From MGIIb-Q1 sp964342465 (GTDB lineage Archaea; Thermoplasmatota; Poseidoniia; Poseidoniales; Thalassarchaeaceae): a stretch of 64,000 nt of DNA. This document shows positions 7,946-18,044 of the stretch, piece after piece. Where the stretch lies: positions 12,632-76,631 of the forward strand of contig CAYFFQ010000007.1 of the NCBI GenBank assembly GCA_964342465.1, in the 5' to 3' direction. The notes below the pieces were generated by a model that was given only the letters and a program-made list of their open reading frames with translations, searched no databases and was not told where the DNA came from. Positions within the stretch are counted from its first letter, which is position 1. Each line of letters begins with the position of its first letter. Made by a program: the position numbers and the translations under genes.

Positions 7946-9769
7946 TTACTCGACAGTGACGGACTTCGCCAGATTTCTCGGCTTGTCAACATCCTTACCC
8001 AAAGCCACCGCTGTGTGATATGCGAGAAGTTGCAGTGGAAGAACCGTCAACAGCGGTGAGAGCACCTGATGCGTGGAAGGAACGGCTATCGAAATATCCG
8101 CCTCCAAAGCCGCCTCCTCGTCGCCCTCATCGTGAATCAATATAATGCGCGCCCCACGCGCACGACACTCCTGGACATTGGAGAGGGTTTTCTCCCTGAA
8201 CTTGTCCTTGGGACAAATTACCACGACCGGACTCCCCTCCTCGAGCAGAGCGATTGGTCCATGTTTCATCTCCCCAGCGGGGTAGGCCAAGCAGGGGATG
8301 TAGGCCACTTCCATCAGTTTCAAAGCCCCTTCTCTTGCCACCGGAGCCGATTGGCCGCGGCCGAGGAAAAGCACGTGTTTGGCATTCTTGAGTGCTTCAA
8401 CCGCCTCTGAGATTGCCCCCTGATTCATCAGGTAACCCTCAATCTGATTGGGGATGTCTCCAAGAGCCGTGACCACCTCTCTACCCCTGTTTCTTGACAT
8501 TCCGCGGGTTCTGCCGACCTGCAGGGAGAAGATTGTGAGAGCAGCCACCATGTTGCTGAAGGCCTTGGTTGATGCCACCGCCTGTTCCGGCCCAGAGTGG
8601 ATGTAGACGCCTCGACCACACTGGCGGGCTATGGATGAGCCGACCACATTGACGACCCCCATGACCTTGCCACCCTGAAGTTGAATTTCCTTTACGGCGG
8701 TCAGGGTGTCTGCTGTTTCGCCGCTCTGGCTGACTGCGAAATAGAGAGCGGCGGCCGAAATCACCGGATTGTTATGCTTGAACTCGCTGGCAACATGAGA
8801 TTGGCTCGGCACCCGCGCCAACTCTTCGATGGCGAGCCGCCCGACCTGGCAGGCGTGCAGGGCCGTTCCACAGCCGATGAGACGGACATGTGATATCTCT
8901 CCCAACTGTTCAGCGGAGAGGTCCAGTCCACCGAGCCTGCCGGTGCCGTCATGGTGTACGATTCGTCCTGAAATACACTGCCTGAGGGATTCCGGTTGTT
9001 CATGAATCTCCTTGAGCATGAAGTGTGGGAAGTCTCCGAGTTCTGCAACGCCCCAACTCTCTTCCATTGTCGTCACCAAAGCTTCCGACGAGCCGCCATC
9101 GACTCTGCTCGTCTCTACATTGCCGGCTCTGAGCAGGGCGAGGTCACCATCTTCGAGGAAGATGACTCGGTTGGTGTGAGGTGTGAGCGCGTGTGGGTCG
9201 CTGGCCACGAATGACTCTCCCTCGCCCAGTCCGACGACAAGTGGGGAGCCGTTGCGAGCACAGACTATCAGGTCTTCATCCTCGAACAAGACGCAAAGGC
9301 CCCAAGTTCCGCGTGTGACCTTGAGGGCGTTTCTGACCGAATCGAGAGGGCCCAATCCACCACTACGCGCCCTGAATATGAGATGTGCAAGAACTTCCGA
9401 ATCCGTTTCTGATGAGAGGTTCACCCCTTCTCTGCTCAACGAATCACGGAGAGCCCGCGAATTCTCGATGATGCCGTTATGGATGATTGCTATGCTACCA
9501 TCCTCTGATAGATGAGGGTGGGCGTTCTCGTCAGTCACTCCACCATGCGTCGCCCAGCGGGTGTGGGCGATGCCACAATTCCCTTTCATCGCCGCCGGTA
9601 GAATCGCCTCGAGATTTGCCACCCTGCCAACACATTTGCTGGTGTGGATGGTATCGTTGAGAACGGCTATTCCTGAGGAGTCGTACCCTCTGTACTCAAG
9701 ACGACGTAGACCCTCGATAAGCAGGCCTGATGCGTTTTTGTCGCCGATATAACCGAAAATGCCGCACAT
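7946..9769 (-). CDS. glmS: Glutamine--fructose-6-phosphate aminotransferase (isomerizing)
   Basis: A 607-aa enzyme making glucosamine-6-phosphate from fructose-6-phosphate and glutamine, the first step of UDP-GlcNAc synthesis. MCGIFGYIG gives the N-terminal nucleophile Cys2 of the class-II glutaminase; THGG and NGIIEN match its glutamine site. Two SIS domains follow (SQSGETADT; GRGQSAPVAREGALK; KDKFREKTLSNVQE). The C-terminus KPRNLAKSVTVE is typical, so the gene is complete. It lies 10 bases after the subtilase gene in the same direction and may be co-transcribed. It probably feeds surface glycosylation. Confidence 0.96.
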   Translation of the reverse strand: MCGIFGYIGDKNASGLLIEGLRRLEYRGYDSSGIAVLNDTIHTSKCVGRVANLEAILPAAMKGNCGIAHTRWATHGGVTDENAHPHLSEDGSIAIIHNGIIENSRALRDSLSREGVNLSSETDSEVLAHLIFRARSGGLGPLDSVRNALKVTRGTWGLCVLFEDEDLIVCARNGSPLVVGLGEGESFVASDPHALTPHTNRVIFLEDGDLALLRAGNVETSRVDGGSSEALVTTMEESWGVAELGDFPHFMLKEIHEQPESLRQCISGRIVHHDGTGRLGGLDLSAEQLGEISHVRLIGCGTALHACQVGRLAIEELARVPSQSHVASEFKHNNPVISAAALYFAVSQSGETADTLTAVKEIQLQGGKVMGVVNVVGSSIARQCGRGVYIHSGPEQAVASTKAFSNMVAALTIFSLQVGRTRGMSRNRGREVVTALGDIPNQIEGYLMNQGAISEAVEALKNAKHVLFLGRGQSAPVAREGALKLMEVAYIPCLAYPAGEMKHGPIALLEEGSPVVVICPKDKFREKTLSNVQECRARGARIILIHDEGDEEAALEADISIAVPSTHQVLSPLLTVLPLQLLAYHTAVALGKDVDKPRNLAKSVTVE

Positions 9770-9779
9770 CGGGATGACC

Positions 9780-12700
9780 TCATAGTTTGATTCGCTCGGA
9801 ACATACAGGACAGGTCACCCGCTTCAATTCAATACTTTTGATGCGGAAGGTCGCTCCACACTCGCAGGTGACATCTCTTCCCGGCGGCGGGGGGAGGGTT
9901 CCTAATTGCATCGGTGTCGGCGGTGGAGGCAGAACATCGTCAAGACCTGTCTGCGGAGAATCCGCCGAAGTGATGGATTCACTGGTTGATTTCTCCTGTT
10001 TGGTCCGTAGCCGCCGTCGTTCCCGCCGCTTCTTGGCGCCATCAATCGTCGCTTCTCCCTCACTCTCGGGAACAGCGGCGGATTTTGACGACTCCGATGA
10101 CTCCTCGACCTGATACGCACCGATTTCTTCAGCAACATCATCCGCTGAAACCCTTCCATCATGCTCGGAATCTTCTGCCGACTCTGAATCAACGGCCGAC
10201 GCCATTGCGGACGATTGCGGCTCGGCGACGAGAGTGACGAGTTCTTCATCGACATCGAGAACCTCGTCATCATCCTCCACCTCCACCCGCAGAGTGGAAC
10301 GCCTCCGTCTGCGGTGGGTCACCAAGCCCGCAGATACCAACATCATCAGAGTGATGCCGACGGAGCATGCGACGGCGAGTATCTTCCAAGCCAATTCAAA
10401 GGTTCTCTCATCAAGGCCAGTCCACAGTCTAATCGTATTGAGGATACCGCCACCATCCACAGTGATGGAACTGTCGTCGATGAGCATCCTCGCCCGCGGC
10501 CCGTCCATCGATGAGCGATAGAAGATGTGGGTCTCACCCTCGCTGTCACTTCTTCCTACCAGAGTGAGAGAGCCCTGTGTCATCGGTGTACCGAAGTGGA
10601 CCCCTTCATCATCGATGAGCGAATAGATGACCTGCCTTCCGCCCGGTGTCACCGCATCGTGGAACAACTGAATGCCTCTGTCGGTCTTGACGGCGGCAAT
10701 TGCCGACAAGCCCGCGGCCTCGAATCTTACCACATTCTGTGCCTGCATGCTGCTGTCAGAGATGAGAACAACCAATTCGGTATCGAATCCATACCCCTCA
10801 CTCCAGACGATGACAAGTCTCTCCTCACCCTCGCCATTGTCGTCCACGAACAGCAGGTTGTGTGGTGAATCATCCCCGATGGCCATCTTGAATGACCAGT
10901 TCTCCTGAGACTCCTCGCCGTGTGCATAGAAAGTTCCCACGCGCTCCACCCCTGTCTCGTCATCGCGCGTCGCCTGAAACGTCAGGTGAACCCAATCATT
11001 CCCTCCATCCAGATGAACTGCGCCAGTCTGCCCGAGCGGAGGTTGGAAACCGGTGACTACATCCCTTGTCAGTTGCCACGACCCACTCGACAGTGGGGAG
11101 ATGGCAGAGAGGAGAAAAATGGAGGTGATGTCGTCATAGGTACCTGAGGTGAAGAGGTCGCGGTGATAACCTGCAACATAGACTGAACCGTCATCGTTCA
11201 GAGAGAGACCGATGCCCCAATAGGTCCCCTCGGCGAGCATCAATGGTGGCATCAGGTCGAGAACCTCTGCCTTGGTGCATGAGAGGTCGACCGAGGTGAA
11301 TGAAAGGGTCGTCTGGGTGACTCCGAACTCATCTGTAAAACGGCGAGTCCAGGCGACATACGCCGAGTCGGACTCGCCCGGTTGCATCACGAACTCACCC
11401 GCCCAATCACTCTCCAGTTCAAGACAGGTGATGAGGTCATACTTGCTGTTGATGCGATGAATCCAAATCGAGCTTGAATCGCCTGTGAACAGCAGATTCT
11501 CACCAGCCACACCGAAGAAGGAGAGTACCTCATGACCCTCGGGCAGGTCTAGAACTCGCGCCCCCTGCAACTGCGACTCATCTACCAGTAGGTCGAATAC
11601 CAGTTGGTTGTTCTCGCTGTTCAAGTCCACTCCACCATCATAGGTGACCGTCGCTCTGAGCCTCTCTTCAGCGATATCGAAGGTGCCTTCGTGCAAGGTG
11701 AATGGGACATCGACATAACCCGCGCCGGGGACGATGTTCAGACTGCGCCCATCATCCAATACCTCCCATCCGATTTCCGTCCACCTCTCCAAGGTGAATG
11801 TCACACCTGATGCGGCATCACCCGCGAGGTTCTCCACCCGCACTTCGATGACCACATCTCCATCGGGATTGCTGACCGACGGGTTCGTGCGAGCCGCCCC
11901 TGACCGTATGGCTAAGTCAACACCGGAAGGGCGAGGATTGACGGTGAACTCACGTGACCCCTGATTGTTGTCGGTGTTGTACTCTCCGCCAGAATCCATG
12001 CTCACCTGCACCGATATCGTGTGGGTGCCGATGTTGGTTGCATGGTAGCCGAGGACGGCAGAGAAGGTGTCAGTGGAGTCAATCACGCCCACCACCTGGG
12101 ATGTGACGGCGATATCTCCCTCGAAAAGTATGATGTCGATGTTTCTAGCGTGAGCATCCCCGCTGTTCCTGATGGCGACTTCGACATTGAGAAAAGAATC
12201 TGAGAAAGCATCCTCCACAGTCACACCATTTTCACTGATGACGATATCCCCCACGATTTCAAGGTCAGGAGATGGTGGAACATTGTCGACATAGATATAC
12301 CTCTCAATCGGTGTGCTGGTCCAGCCATTTTCCGAGACCAGCCGTACATAGAGAACATGACCCCCATCTAGAACTGTTGTGGAATCCCAGTTCGTGAACC
12401 ACTGTTGCGAATCGCAGGTGTCACGATTGGGGTCTTCACAGACATAGGGGTAGTCAAGGTTCGTATATGCCGATTGCCAATCTCCATCCTCCCCGACACG
12501 GTATTCAATGGATTCACCCAAAACCGCTTTGTATTCTCCTCTTAGAGGAACTGAGGAACCTTGGATAGGTGCATAACCACTCGGTTCGACAAGGGTCAAC
12601 GAGTTTTCCCCGAGCATGTATTCCGCCCAAGCAGGGTCAGACCATCTGCCCGCTGAGTCACGGGTTCTCATCTCCACATAGAGGGTGGCGCCATCGTGCC

Positions 12701-14708
12701 ACAACTCCGGTGTGAGGTCGAATGTCCAGTTCTCTACGCCATCGGCCTGTTGCCAATTGAATGCCGTCTTGTTTTGCAGTTCCCAACTCTGTTGGTTACT
12801 GTTCCACAACTGAAATTTATAGCGAGCCGACACCCACACGCCTGCCAATTCGTTCGTTCCGTTTCCCACCTGTGCGGCATCTTCCGAGGACATGTTGGCG
12901 CTGCCCCTGATTCGGTAGGTCTCTCCCGCTGCGAGCCATGTGCCGTTCACCGGGCTGTCATGGGTCAACCAATCCCCACCGGAGATGTCGAGAATCTGTG
13001 AAGCGTCAACTCTACCGAATCCCTCGGTTTCGTTCCATACCTGACCGTTGATGGTGATGCTTGGTTCGACGATGAATTCGCTGTTGTTCTGGAGTGCCGA
13101 CTTGATATCCGCCGGCTCAAAGTTCGGATTGACCTGTAGTATCAAGGCACAAAGACCGGATACCAGCGGCGTCGACATGCTGGTTCCTGACATCGACACA
13201 TAATCATCGTCTGCGAGGACAGTTCCCCCGATTGGCCCACTCGCTGCGTGTTGAGCGGATTGGATATTAGTTCCTGGAGCGATCAGGTCGGGTTTCAATT
13301 CGTCCCACTGGTCGCTGTCGCCATCATCAAGGCGGGGGCCCCAGTTGGAATAGTCGGCGAGGGTGTCATCATTTCGAGTGATGGTGTTGTAGTCGTCAGA
13401 TGCCGCCACTGCGATGCACTTATCGGCGGACGCTGGAGCCGCGACATAGCGAGCCCCGTCATTTCCCATGGCGCAGACCGGTGTTATCCCCGCATCCCAC
13501 GCATCATTGACGATTCGCGCTTCAGCACTGGTTCCGTTGTCACCCATGTCCTGTTCACCGACAGGTGAGCGCGCCCTTCCGAATGACATCGACATGATGT
13601 CGATTCCGTTTGATGATGCGTTGTTTCCCCACTCGGTATTCTTGTTGTTTATGGTCCAGTTGATACCTGAAATCGTGTACTGGGTGTTCGACCTGCCGAT
13701 GTCGGTGAAGACCTTCACATCAACGAGGTATGCCCCCGGTGCGATACCGATGTTCGCCCTGTTAGGACCACCCGTCCCCAATGCGATTCCAGCCACATGG
13801 GTCCCGTGACCTGCGGTGTCATCAGGGTCAACTGAACCGTCATTCTGCTGATTGTTGATGGAATCGGTTGCATCGAATCCAGCCAGCCATTTCTGGTCAT
13901 CATAGGAGTTTGCATCACTGTCTGGGTCATCATTTTGGTCATCGAAATCATTGAGAGAGCGATGTTCATTATCGACTCCTGAATCAAGTATGGCGATGAC
14001 CACGCCATCACCTCTGACACCGAGCATGTGGGCACCGGTAGTGTACTCCTCACTCTCCCTCGCCTTGACCGCCTTGGCTGCGACTTCGAGGGTCGGCACC
14101 ATCACATTCTGTTGCTCGATGACCACCACACCATTGAGGTGATAGAGGTCCAAAAGGGCGCTTTGAGGCACCTTGTCAACGATGATGGAGTCCAACTCAC
14201 CCACGGTGAACATGGTCGCACCGCCATCCTCTCCCACCCATCCATGACTGAACAGAATCTCCTCGACCGCAGAAATCTCCGCTTCCTGCGGATGCCATGC
14301 GAAATCGATGATGACTGCTACTGTCAGCCGCCCATCCTCGGCGGTGATTGCGGTTGGCGACTGTGACGGATAGACTCCGGCCAAGATGTATTGGAGTCGG
14401 TCATCCATTCCATTCCAATCGAGGTCCGGCCCGTAGGCGAACCACCACTCCGCCTCTTCTGCACTCCAACTGCCGATGGGTGCCACCGGAGTCCTCAACG
14501 GAGTGGGGCATACTTCGCCGTTCTCGCAAATCAGCGGCGGAATCCCATCGACCATGATGGGAGGCGAGAACAGACCTGCCCCCGATGAAGCCATGTTCTG
14601 CTCGGCCCCTACCCCTTTCCCCTCCAAATCTGCCGCATTGAAGTCGGAAGGGAGAAGCAGAAGCATGGGGGCGGCGAGCATCAGACAAGCGAAAAGAAGC
14701 GCCGACAT
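9780..14708 (-). CDS. Giant membrane-anchored subtilisin-like protease (S8) with cytoplasmic zinc ribbon
   Basis: A 1642-aa protein from the ATG at 14708. It starts with a hydrophobic signal peptide (residues ~2-20), then a pro-region. The S8 catalytic domain has Asp in AILDSGVD (~242), His in GHGTHVAG (~301), Asn in MGNDGA (~416) and Ser in SGTSMSTP (~510). A long beta-rich region with CARDB-like segments follows, then a TM helix with RRRRR stop-transfer, an acidic linker, and a C-terminal zinc ribbon (CECG...CPVC). So the protease faces outward and the ribbon faces the cytoplasm. The frame extends to a GTG at 14774, but the ATG at 14708 puts the signal peptide at the start. It probably degrades proteins for peptide uptake. 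Confidence 0.93.
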   Translation of the reverse strand: MSALLFACLMLAAPMLLLLPSDFNAADLEGKGVGAEQNMASSGAGLFSPPIMVDGIPPLICENGEVCPTPLRTPVAPIGSWSAEEAEWWFAYGPDLDWNGMDDRLQYILAGVYPSQSPTAITAEDGRLTVAVIIDFAWHPQEAEISAVEEILFSHGWVGEDGGATMFTVGELDSIIVDKVPQSALLDLYHLNGVVVIEQQNVMVPTLEVAAKAVKARESEEYTTGAHMLGVRGDGVVIAILDSGVDNEHRSLNDFDDQNDDPDSDANSYDDQKWLAGFDATDSINNQQNDGSVDPDDTAGHGTHVAGIALGTGGPNRANIGIAPGAYLVDVKVFTDIGRSNTQYTISGINWTINNKNTEWGNNASSNGIDIMSMSFGRARSPVGEQDMGDNGTSAEARIVNDAWDAGITPVCAMGNDGARYVAAPASADKCIAVAASDDYNTITRNDDTLADYSNWGPRLDDGDSDQWDELKPDLIAPGTNIQSAQHAASGPIGGTVLADDDYVSMSGTSMSTPLVSGLCALILQVNPNFEPADIKSALQNNSEFIVEPSITINGQVWNETEGFGRVDASQILDISGGDWLTHDSPVNGTWLAAGETYRIRGSANMSSEDAAQVGNGTNELAGVWVSARYKFQLWNSNQQSWELQNKTAFNWQQADGVENWTFDLTPELWHDGATLYVEMRTRDSAGRWSDPAWAEYMLGENSLTLVEPSGYAPIQGSSVPLRGEYKAVLGESIEYRVGEDGDWQSAYTNLDYPYVCEDPNRDTCDSQQWFTNWDSTTVLDGGHVLYVRLVSENGWTSTPIERYIYVDNVPPSPDLEIVGDIVISENGVTVEDAFSDSFLNVEVAIRNSGDAHARNIDIILFEGDIAVTSQVVGVIDSTDTFSAVLGYHATNIGTHTISVQVSMDSGGEYNTDNNQGSREFTVNPRPSGVDLAIRSGAARTNPSVSNPDGDVVIEVRVENLAGDAASGVTFTLERWTEIGWEVLDDGRSLNIVPGAGYVDVPFTLHEGTFDIAEERLRATVTYDGGVDLNSENNQLVFDLLVDESQLQGARVLDLPEGHEVLSFFGVAGENLLFTGDSSSIWIHRINSKYDLITCLELESDWAGEFVMQPGESDSAYVAWTRRFTDEFGVTQTTLSFTSVDLSCTKAEVLDLMPPLMLAEGTYWGIGLSLNDDGSVYVAGYHRDLFTSGTYDDITSIFLLSAISPLSSGSWQLTRDVVTGFQPPLGQTGAVHLDGGNDWVHLTFQATRDDETGVERVGTFYAHGEESQENWSFKMAIGDDSPHNLLFVDDNGEGEERLVIVWSEGYGFDTELVVLISDSSMQAQNVVRFEAAGLSAIAAVKTDRGIQLFHDAVTPGGRQVIYSLIDDEGVHFGTPMTQGSLTLVGRSDSEGETHIFYRSSMDGPRARMLIDDSSITVDGGGILNTIRLWTGLDERTFELAWKILAVACSVGITLMMLVSAGLVTHRRRRRSTLRVEVEDDDEVLDVDEELVTLVAEPQSSAMASAVDSESAEDSEHDGRVSADDVAEEIGAYQVEESSESSKSAAVPESEGEATIDGAKKRRERRRLRTKQEKSTSESITSADSPQTGLDDVLPPPPTPMQLGTLPPPPGRDVTCECGATFRIKSIELKRVTCPVCSERIKL

Positions 14709-14740
14709 CGATTGCTGACCAGACACAGCACCTACCCCTA

Positions 14741-14757
14741 CGGAGTCTTTGACTCCG
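14741..14757. promoter_or_regulatory. Perfect inverted repeat in subtilase leader
   Basis: CGGAGTC-TTT-GACTCCG is a perfect 7-bp inverted repeat with a 3-base centre. It lies 33-49 bases upstream of the subtilase ATG, downstream of a TATA-like element. It could be an operator or an RNA hairpin in the leader. Confidence 0.45.
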
Positions 14758-14761
14758 GAAT

Positions 14762-14771
14762 GTGATATAAG
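14762..14771 (-). promoter_or_regulatory. Candidate TATA box for the subtilase gene
   Basis: On the minus strand the sequence reads CTTATATCAC, a good archaeal TATA-box match, about 55-63 bases upstream of the ATG at 14708. Transcription would start near 14738, giving a ~30-base leader that begins at or within the inverted repeat 14741-14757. Confidence 0.4.
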
Positions 14772-14829
14772 CACAATTGCCGTTGGTGCGGCTCTACATT
14801 AATCCACCGAGTCGGTTGACATCATCATT

Positions 14830-15954
14830 TCAAGGCCAACAGAGATGCTTGCTCCGCTCAGAACAGGTCAAAGATGGAACCTCATCGTCAATTCGCGTCA
14901 CCAGCGCGGCACCACAGATTGGGCAGTGTGCGACTTCCGCCAACTCCTCCAGCCACGCCCGCCGCGTCTCCAGTTCATCGCCCTCTTCCCGCAACCGAGA
15001 GAGGACGCGCGCGGCATCACCTGTCAGTGGCTCACCGGAATCTTCCCAAGGGTCAGACATGAGCCCACCCATCCTCCGTTTTCTCAACATCGTCACCCCC
15101 TTCTCGGCACCACCGGCTGTGGGTCCACCATCCCCCACCTCCAACGGTGTAGGTCCGTTTCTTGCGATTGGGCGACCAACCGCATAACAGACGAAGAATC
15201 CACCAACATGGGCGAGATGCGCAACCGATGATGCGCCGGTCCAGCCACCATAGAGAAGTCCTACATGAGCGATTTCAAATCCGACTTTGATGAGAGCAAT
15301 CAGTGAGACCGGCCAGCGACGGATGAGAATAAGTGGAAATTCAATCTCGTCTCGAGGCCAACAGGCGAGATAACAACCGAGAAGACCGAAGGCAGCACCA
15401 CTGGCACCGAGGGCGAAGCGATACTCACCCCAGTGTGAGAACCACCAGGTGAGGTTTCCGGCCACCGCACCGAGGAGATAGATGGCGAGGAAGCGCTTCC
15501 TACCGAGTCGCTGTTCGAGGGGAACGCCGACCAGTGCAATCACCAGCACATTTCCGAGAATGTGCTGAAAGACGAAATCATTTCCGCCTCTTCCGACCGC
15601 ATGCAGCCAAGCGGCGGTCACCAACCGATGTATTTGTGTCACATCCGGCTGCCACATCGGATTCAACGCTAGGCTGAGAGTGAGGAAGTCACGCGTGGAA
15701 TCAAAGAACTGCAATAGGGTCTGAAACACCCAACAAAGCAGAAGAGACAAGACGATGGCGAGGGATAGTGGAGTGCGCTGACGCCATGCGACGATTATGG
15801 GGGATGTTGCGAGAATCATGAAAAACAACAGGATGGCCCAACCAAGGCTGGTCACACCTCCCCAATCCCAATCCACCATTTTACCGACCTGTCCGAGCGA
15901 TTGCTCCCAATTCACCCTTCGCATACCCGCCACCCCGAATCTACCGTTCATCAT
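14830..15954 (-). CDS. Rhomboid-family intramembrane serine protease with C-terminal zinc ribbon
   Basis: A 374-aa protein with six to seven TM segments. Rhomboid signatures are HILGN, GASGAAFG (Ser nucleophile) and HLAHVGG (catalytic His region). A cytoplasmic tail holds a charged helix and a cysteine cluster, CPICGAALVTR ... LTC ... HLCWP, likely zinc-binding. Rhomboids cleave TM helices of substrates. Starts at 15954, 15924 and 15879 are possible. It lies 121 bases upstream of the subtilase gene in the same direction; both proteases share the unusual feature of a cytoplasmic zinc ribbon. Confidence 0.88.
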   Translation of the reverse strand: MMNGRFGVAGMRRVNWEQSLGQVGKMVDWDWGGVTSLGWAILLFFMILATSPIIVAWRQRTPLSLAIVLSLLLCWVFQTLLQFFDSTRDFLTLSLALNPMWQPDVTQIHRLVTAAWLHAVGRGGNDFVFQHILGNVLVIALVGVPLEQRLGRKRFLAIYLLGAVAGNLTWWFSHWGEYRFALGASGAAFGLLGCYLACWPRDEIEFPLILIRRWPVSLIALIKVGFEIAHVGLLYGGWTGASSVAHLAHVGGFFVCYAVGRPIARNGPTPLEVGDGGPTAGGAEKGVTMLRKRRMGGLMSDPWEDSGEPLTGDAARVLSRLREEGDELETRRAWLEELAEVAHCPICGAALVTRIDDEVPSLTCSERSKHLCWP

Positions 15955-16266
15955 CCCCGCCCGAGCAACGACTCGGATTCACCGAACTTGTGGAGAAACT
16001 CCGGTTGACCTGAACCGACTGAGGAGACCATTCCAAGGCTGGTTCGGGCGAAAATCCCTGAAACTGACATCATAATGATTGAATCTTTGCTTCAATTTCG
16101 CTGAATCTTGCATCACGATGGTTGATTCTAGAACCACAACCGCTGGAGATGGCACTACAACCGCTGAAACATCGAGCAGAGCGTTTGTCCCACCCCCCTC
16201 AACCGACCCAAACCCCCCACAGTGGAGGTGCGGAGATATCAAGCCGAACCAGCGTTTCGCCAGTGC
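15955..16266. other. Intergenic region between divergent rhomboid and ccmAB genes
   Basis: 312 bases without a supported gene. A plus-strand frame (16079-16303, low-complexity TTT/GDG residues) overlaps the start of ccmAB and lacks recognisable features. Promoters for both divergent genes should lie here; AT-rich patches occur around 16070-16110. Confidence 0.4.
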
Positions 16267-17634
16267 ATGGTCGCCCCCACCCTGCTTGTCATGGACGGGA
16301 TAAGTGTCCGACGGGGTAAATCGGAGGTCCTCCAGTCGGTCAACCTGATGGTCGGAGAAGGGGAGGTCGTCATTCTCAAAGGTGAAAACGGCGCCGGAAA
16401 ATCGACTCTTCTTGAAGCGGCTGCTGGAATCCTGAACTTGAGCGCCGGTTCAGTCCACCACCGCGGCAACCTGATACGCGACGATGAGGGGCGGCGGAAT
16501 CAACCCCCACCGTTCGGATTGACGCTCCAAAGCGGTGGATTCTGTCAAGATGAACTGGTGCGAGAGAGAGTTGTGACGGCGGCGGCGGTCGCTGGTTCTG
16601 ATGTCGATTCTGAGTGGGTCAACGAGCAACTCCTCCTATGGGACCTGAGACATCGCTCTGACGATAGAATAGTTTGGCTTTCTGGCGGTATGAAGCGACG
16701 AGTTGGAGTGCTGGCAGGGATGGTTCCAGCACTGCTCAGCGCCGAAGCGAGACTCGTCCTTCTCGACGAGCCATCAGAGGGACTCGATGAGAGGAGCATC
16801 CACACGCTGAAAACCACGATTTCCCAACTGCACGGGATGGGCCATTCGTTTCTCATAGCAACCCATGACGAATCCCTCCTCACCCTTGCCACACGCGTTG
16901 TATCTGTGGGCGAAAAGAAGGTCAGCGAGGAACCTCAGAACGAGGCGGGGGTGTCGGAGAACCAATTCGGCGAAAAAAGCGAGAAAACGCCCATTATGGG
17001 CGGGCACAATCCCCTATCCGCCGCCTCTCTCTGGGCCAACGGACTGGAAATGAGAACAAATGTCTCAACCACCAACAGAACAGTTGCCGGCATAATTTCA
17101 CTCGCCGTGGTGACCGGCCTGATGATTCAGACTCCACTCCCCACCGAGAGGGTATGGCTAGCACTTCTCTCCCTCACGCCCGCTCTCATTTCTTCCTTCG
17201 TGAAACCGGGGTTCATAGGCCATCTTTCTGACTCACGCGCCGGTGATTGGTGGAACGCCCATCTCGGCCGGCGTTTGGAGATGAGACGGCCCCACCCCAC
17301 CCTGATGGTGATTCCCTTTCTCATTACCCTCATATCCTGTTATTTCCTCCTTGGGGGCTTCACTCAGCAGATTCTGATTGCGTCCATTTGCATGGCTGCG
17401 CTGACCCTCGGCTCTGCTATGGTCTACGCATTGGAGTCGCAACTCCCCCGTCAGACCGCTTCACTCTCCATGCTATTGCTGGTCATTCTCATCTGGCCAT
17501 TCCTGCTGACTGTCGACCTCATCGCCATGCCTTCCGCAGATTTTTCCCTGACCGAGGCCACTTCACAGGTGGCGACCATTCTGGTTGTACCAACTGCTCT
17601 GAGATTGCTGATACCGATGCTTTCGTTGGAATGA
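16267..17634 (+). CDS. Cytochrome c maturation CcmA-CcmB fusion (haem ABC exporter)
   Basis: A 455-aa protein. Residues ~1-215 are an ABC ATPase: Walker A GENGAGKST, signature LSGGMKRRVG, Walker B LVLLDEPSEGLD, H-loop ATHDESL. After a polar linker of ~40 residues, residues ~265-455 form about six TM helices like CcmB. In bacteria CcmA and CcmB are separate subunits of the CcmABCD complex that releases haem from CcmC. Neighbours CcmC (18045) and a CcmD-like peptide (18758) support the assignment. The ATG at 16267 fits the start of an ABC domain; ATG 16291 is an alternative. Confidence 0.82.
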   Translation: MVAPTLLVMDGISVRRGKSEVLQSVNLMVGEGEVVILKGENGAGKSTLLEAAAGILNLSAGSVHHRGNLIRDDEGRRNQPPPFGLTLQSGGFCQDELVRERVVTAAAVAGSDVDSEWVNEQLLLWDLRHRSDDRIVWLSGGMKRRVGVLAGMVPALLSAEARLVLLDEPSEGLDERSIHTLKTTISQLHGMGHSFLIATHDESLLTLATRVVSVGEKKVSEEPQNEAGVSENQFGEKSEKTPIMGGHNPLSAASLWANGLEMRTNVSTTNRTVAGIISLAVVTGLMIQTPLPTERVWLALLSLTPALISSFVKPGFIGHLSDSRAGDWWNAHLGRRLEMRRPHPTLMVIPFLITLISCYFLLGGFTQQILIASICMAALTLGSAMVYALESQLPRQTASLSMLLLVILIWPFLLTVDLIAMPSADFSLTEATSQVATILVVPTALRLLIPMLSLE

Positions 17635-17722
17635 CCCTAACTCACAACTTCGACATCATATTCCGGCTACCCGCCTCTGATTGTGAGAAATGGGTGGTCA
17701 TCTGCCTTATGGCGCGGAGAAA

Positions 17723-18004
17723 GGAAAACCGACTAACCTAGACCGAGTTCCTGACCGAGAGTGGGAAGCCGACTTCAATAAGAGAGAGTGGAGAAATCCA
17801 GATTCCTGACCGAGAGTGGAAAGCCGACTTCCGTTGCAGAGATTGGAAAACCGACTTACCCAGACCGAGTTCCTGACCGAGAGTGGAAAACCGACTTCCG
17901 TTGCAGAGAGTGGAAAACCGACTAACCTAGACCGAGTTCCTGACCGAGAGTGGGAAGCCGACTTCAATAAGAGAGAGTGGAGAAATCCAGATTCCTGACC
18001 GAGT
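17723..18004. repeat. Composite tandem repeat (55- and 67-bp units)
   Basis: The core TTCCTGACCGAG recurs at 17748, 17803, 17870, 17937 and 17992, with spacings 55, 67, 67, 55. Two unit types, long (B) and short (A), alternate as partial B, A, B, B, A. The array separates ccmAB from ccmC inside what should be one operon. Confidence 0.92.
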
Positions 18005-18044
18005 CTGCATCAACTTGAAGGGGCGACGACCTCTCACACACCCC

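Noticed and set aside
16079..16303. Thr/Gly-rich ORF upstream of ccmAB
   Set aside because: It overlaps the ccmAB start, has no domain and no convincing start site.
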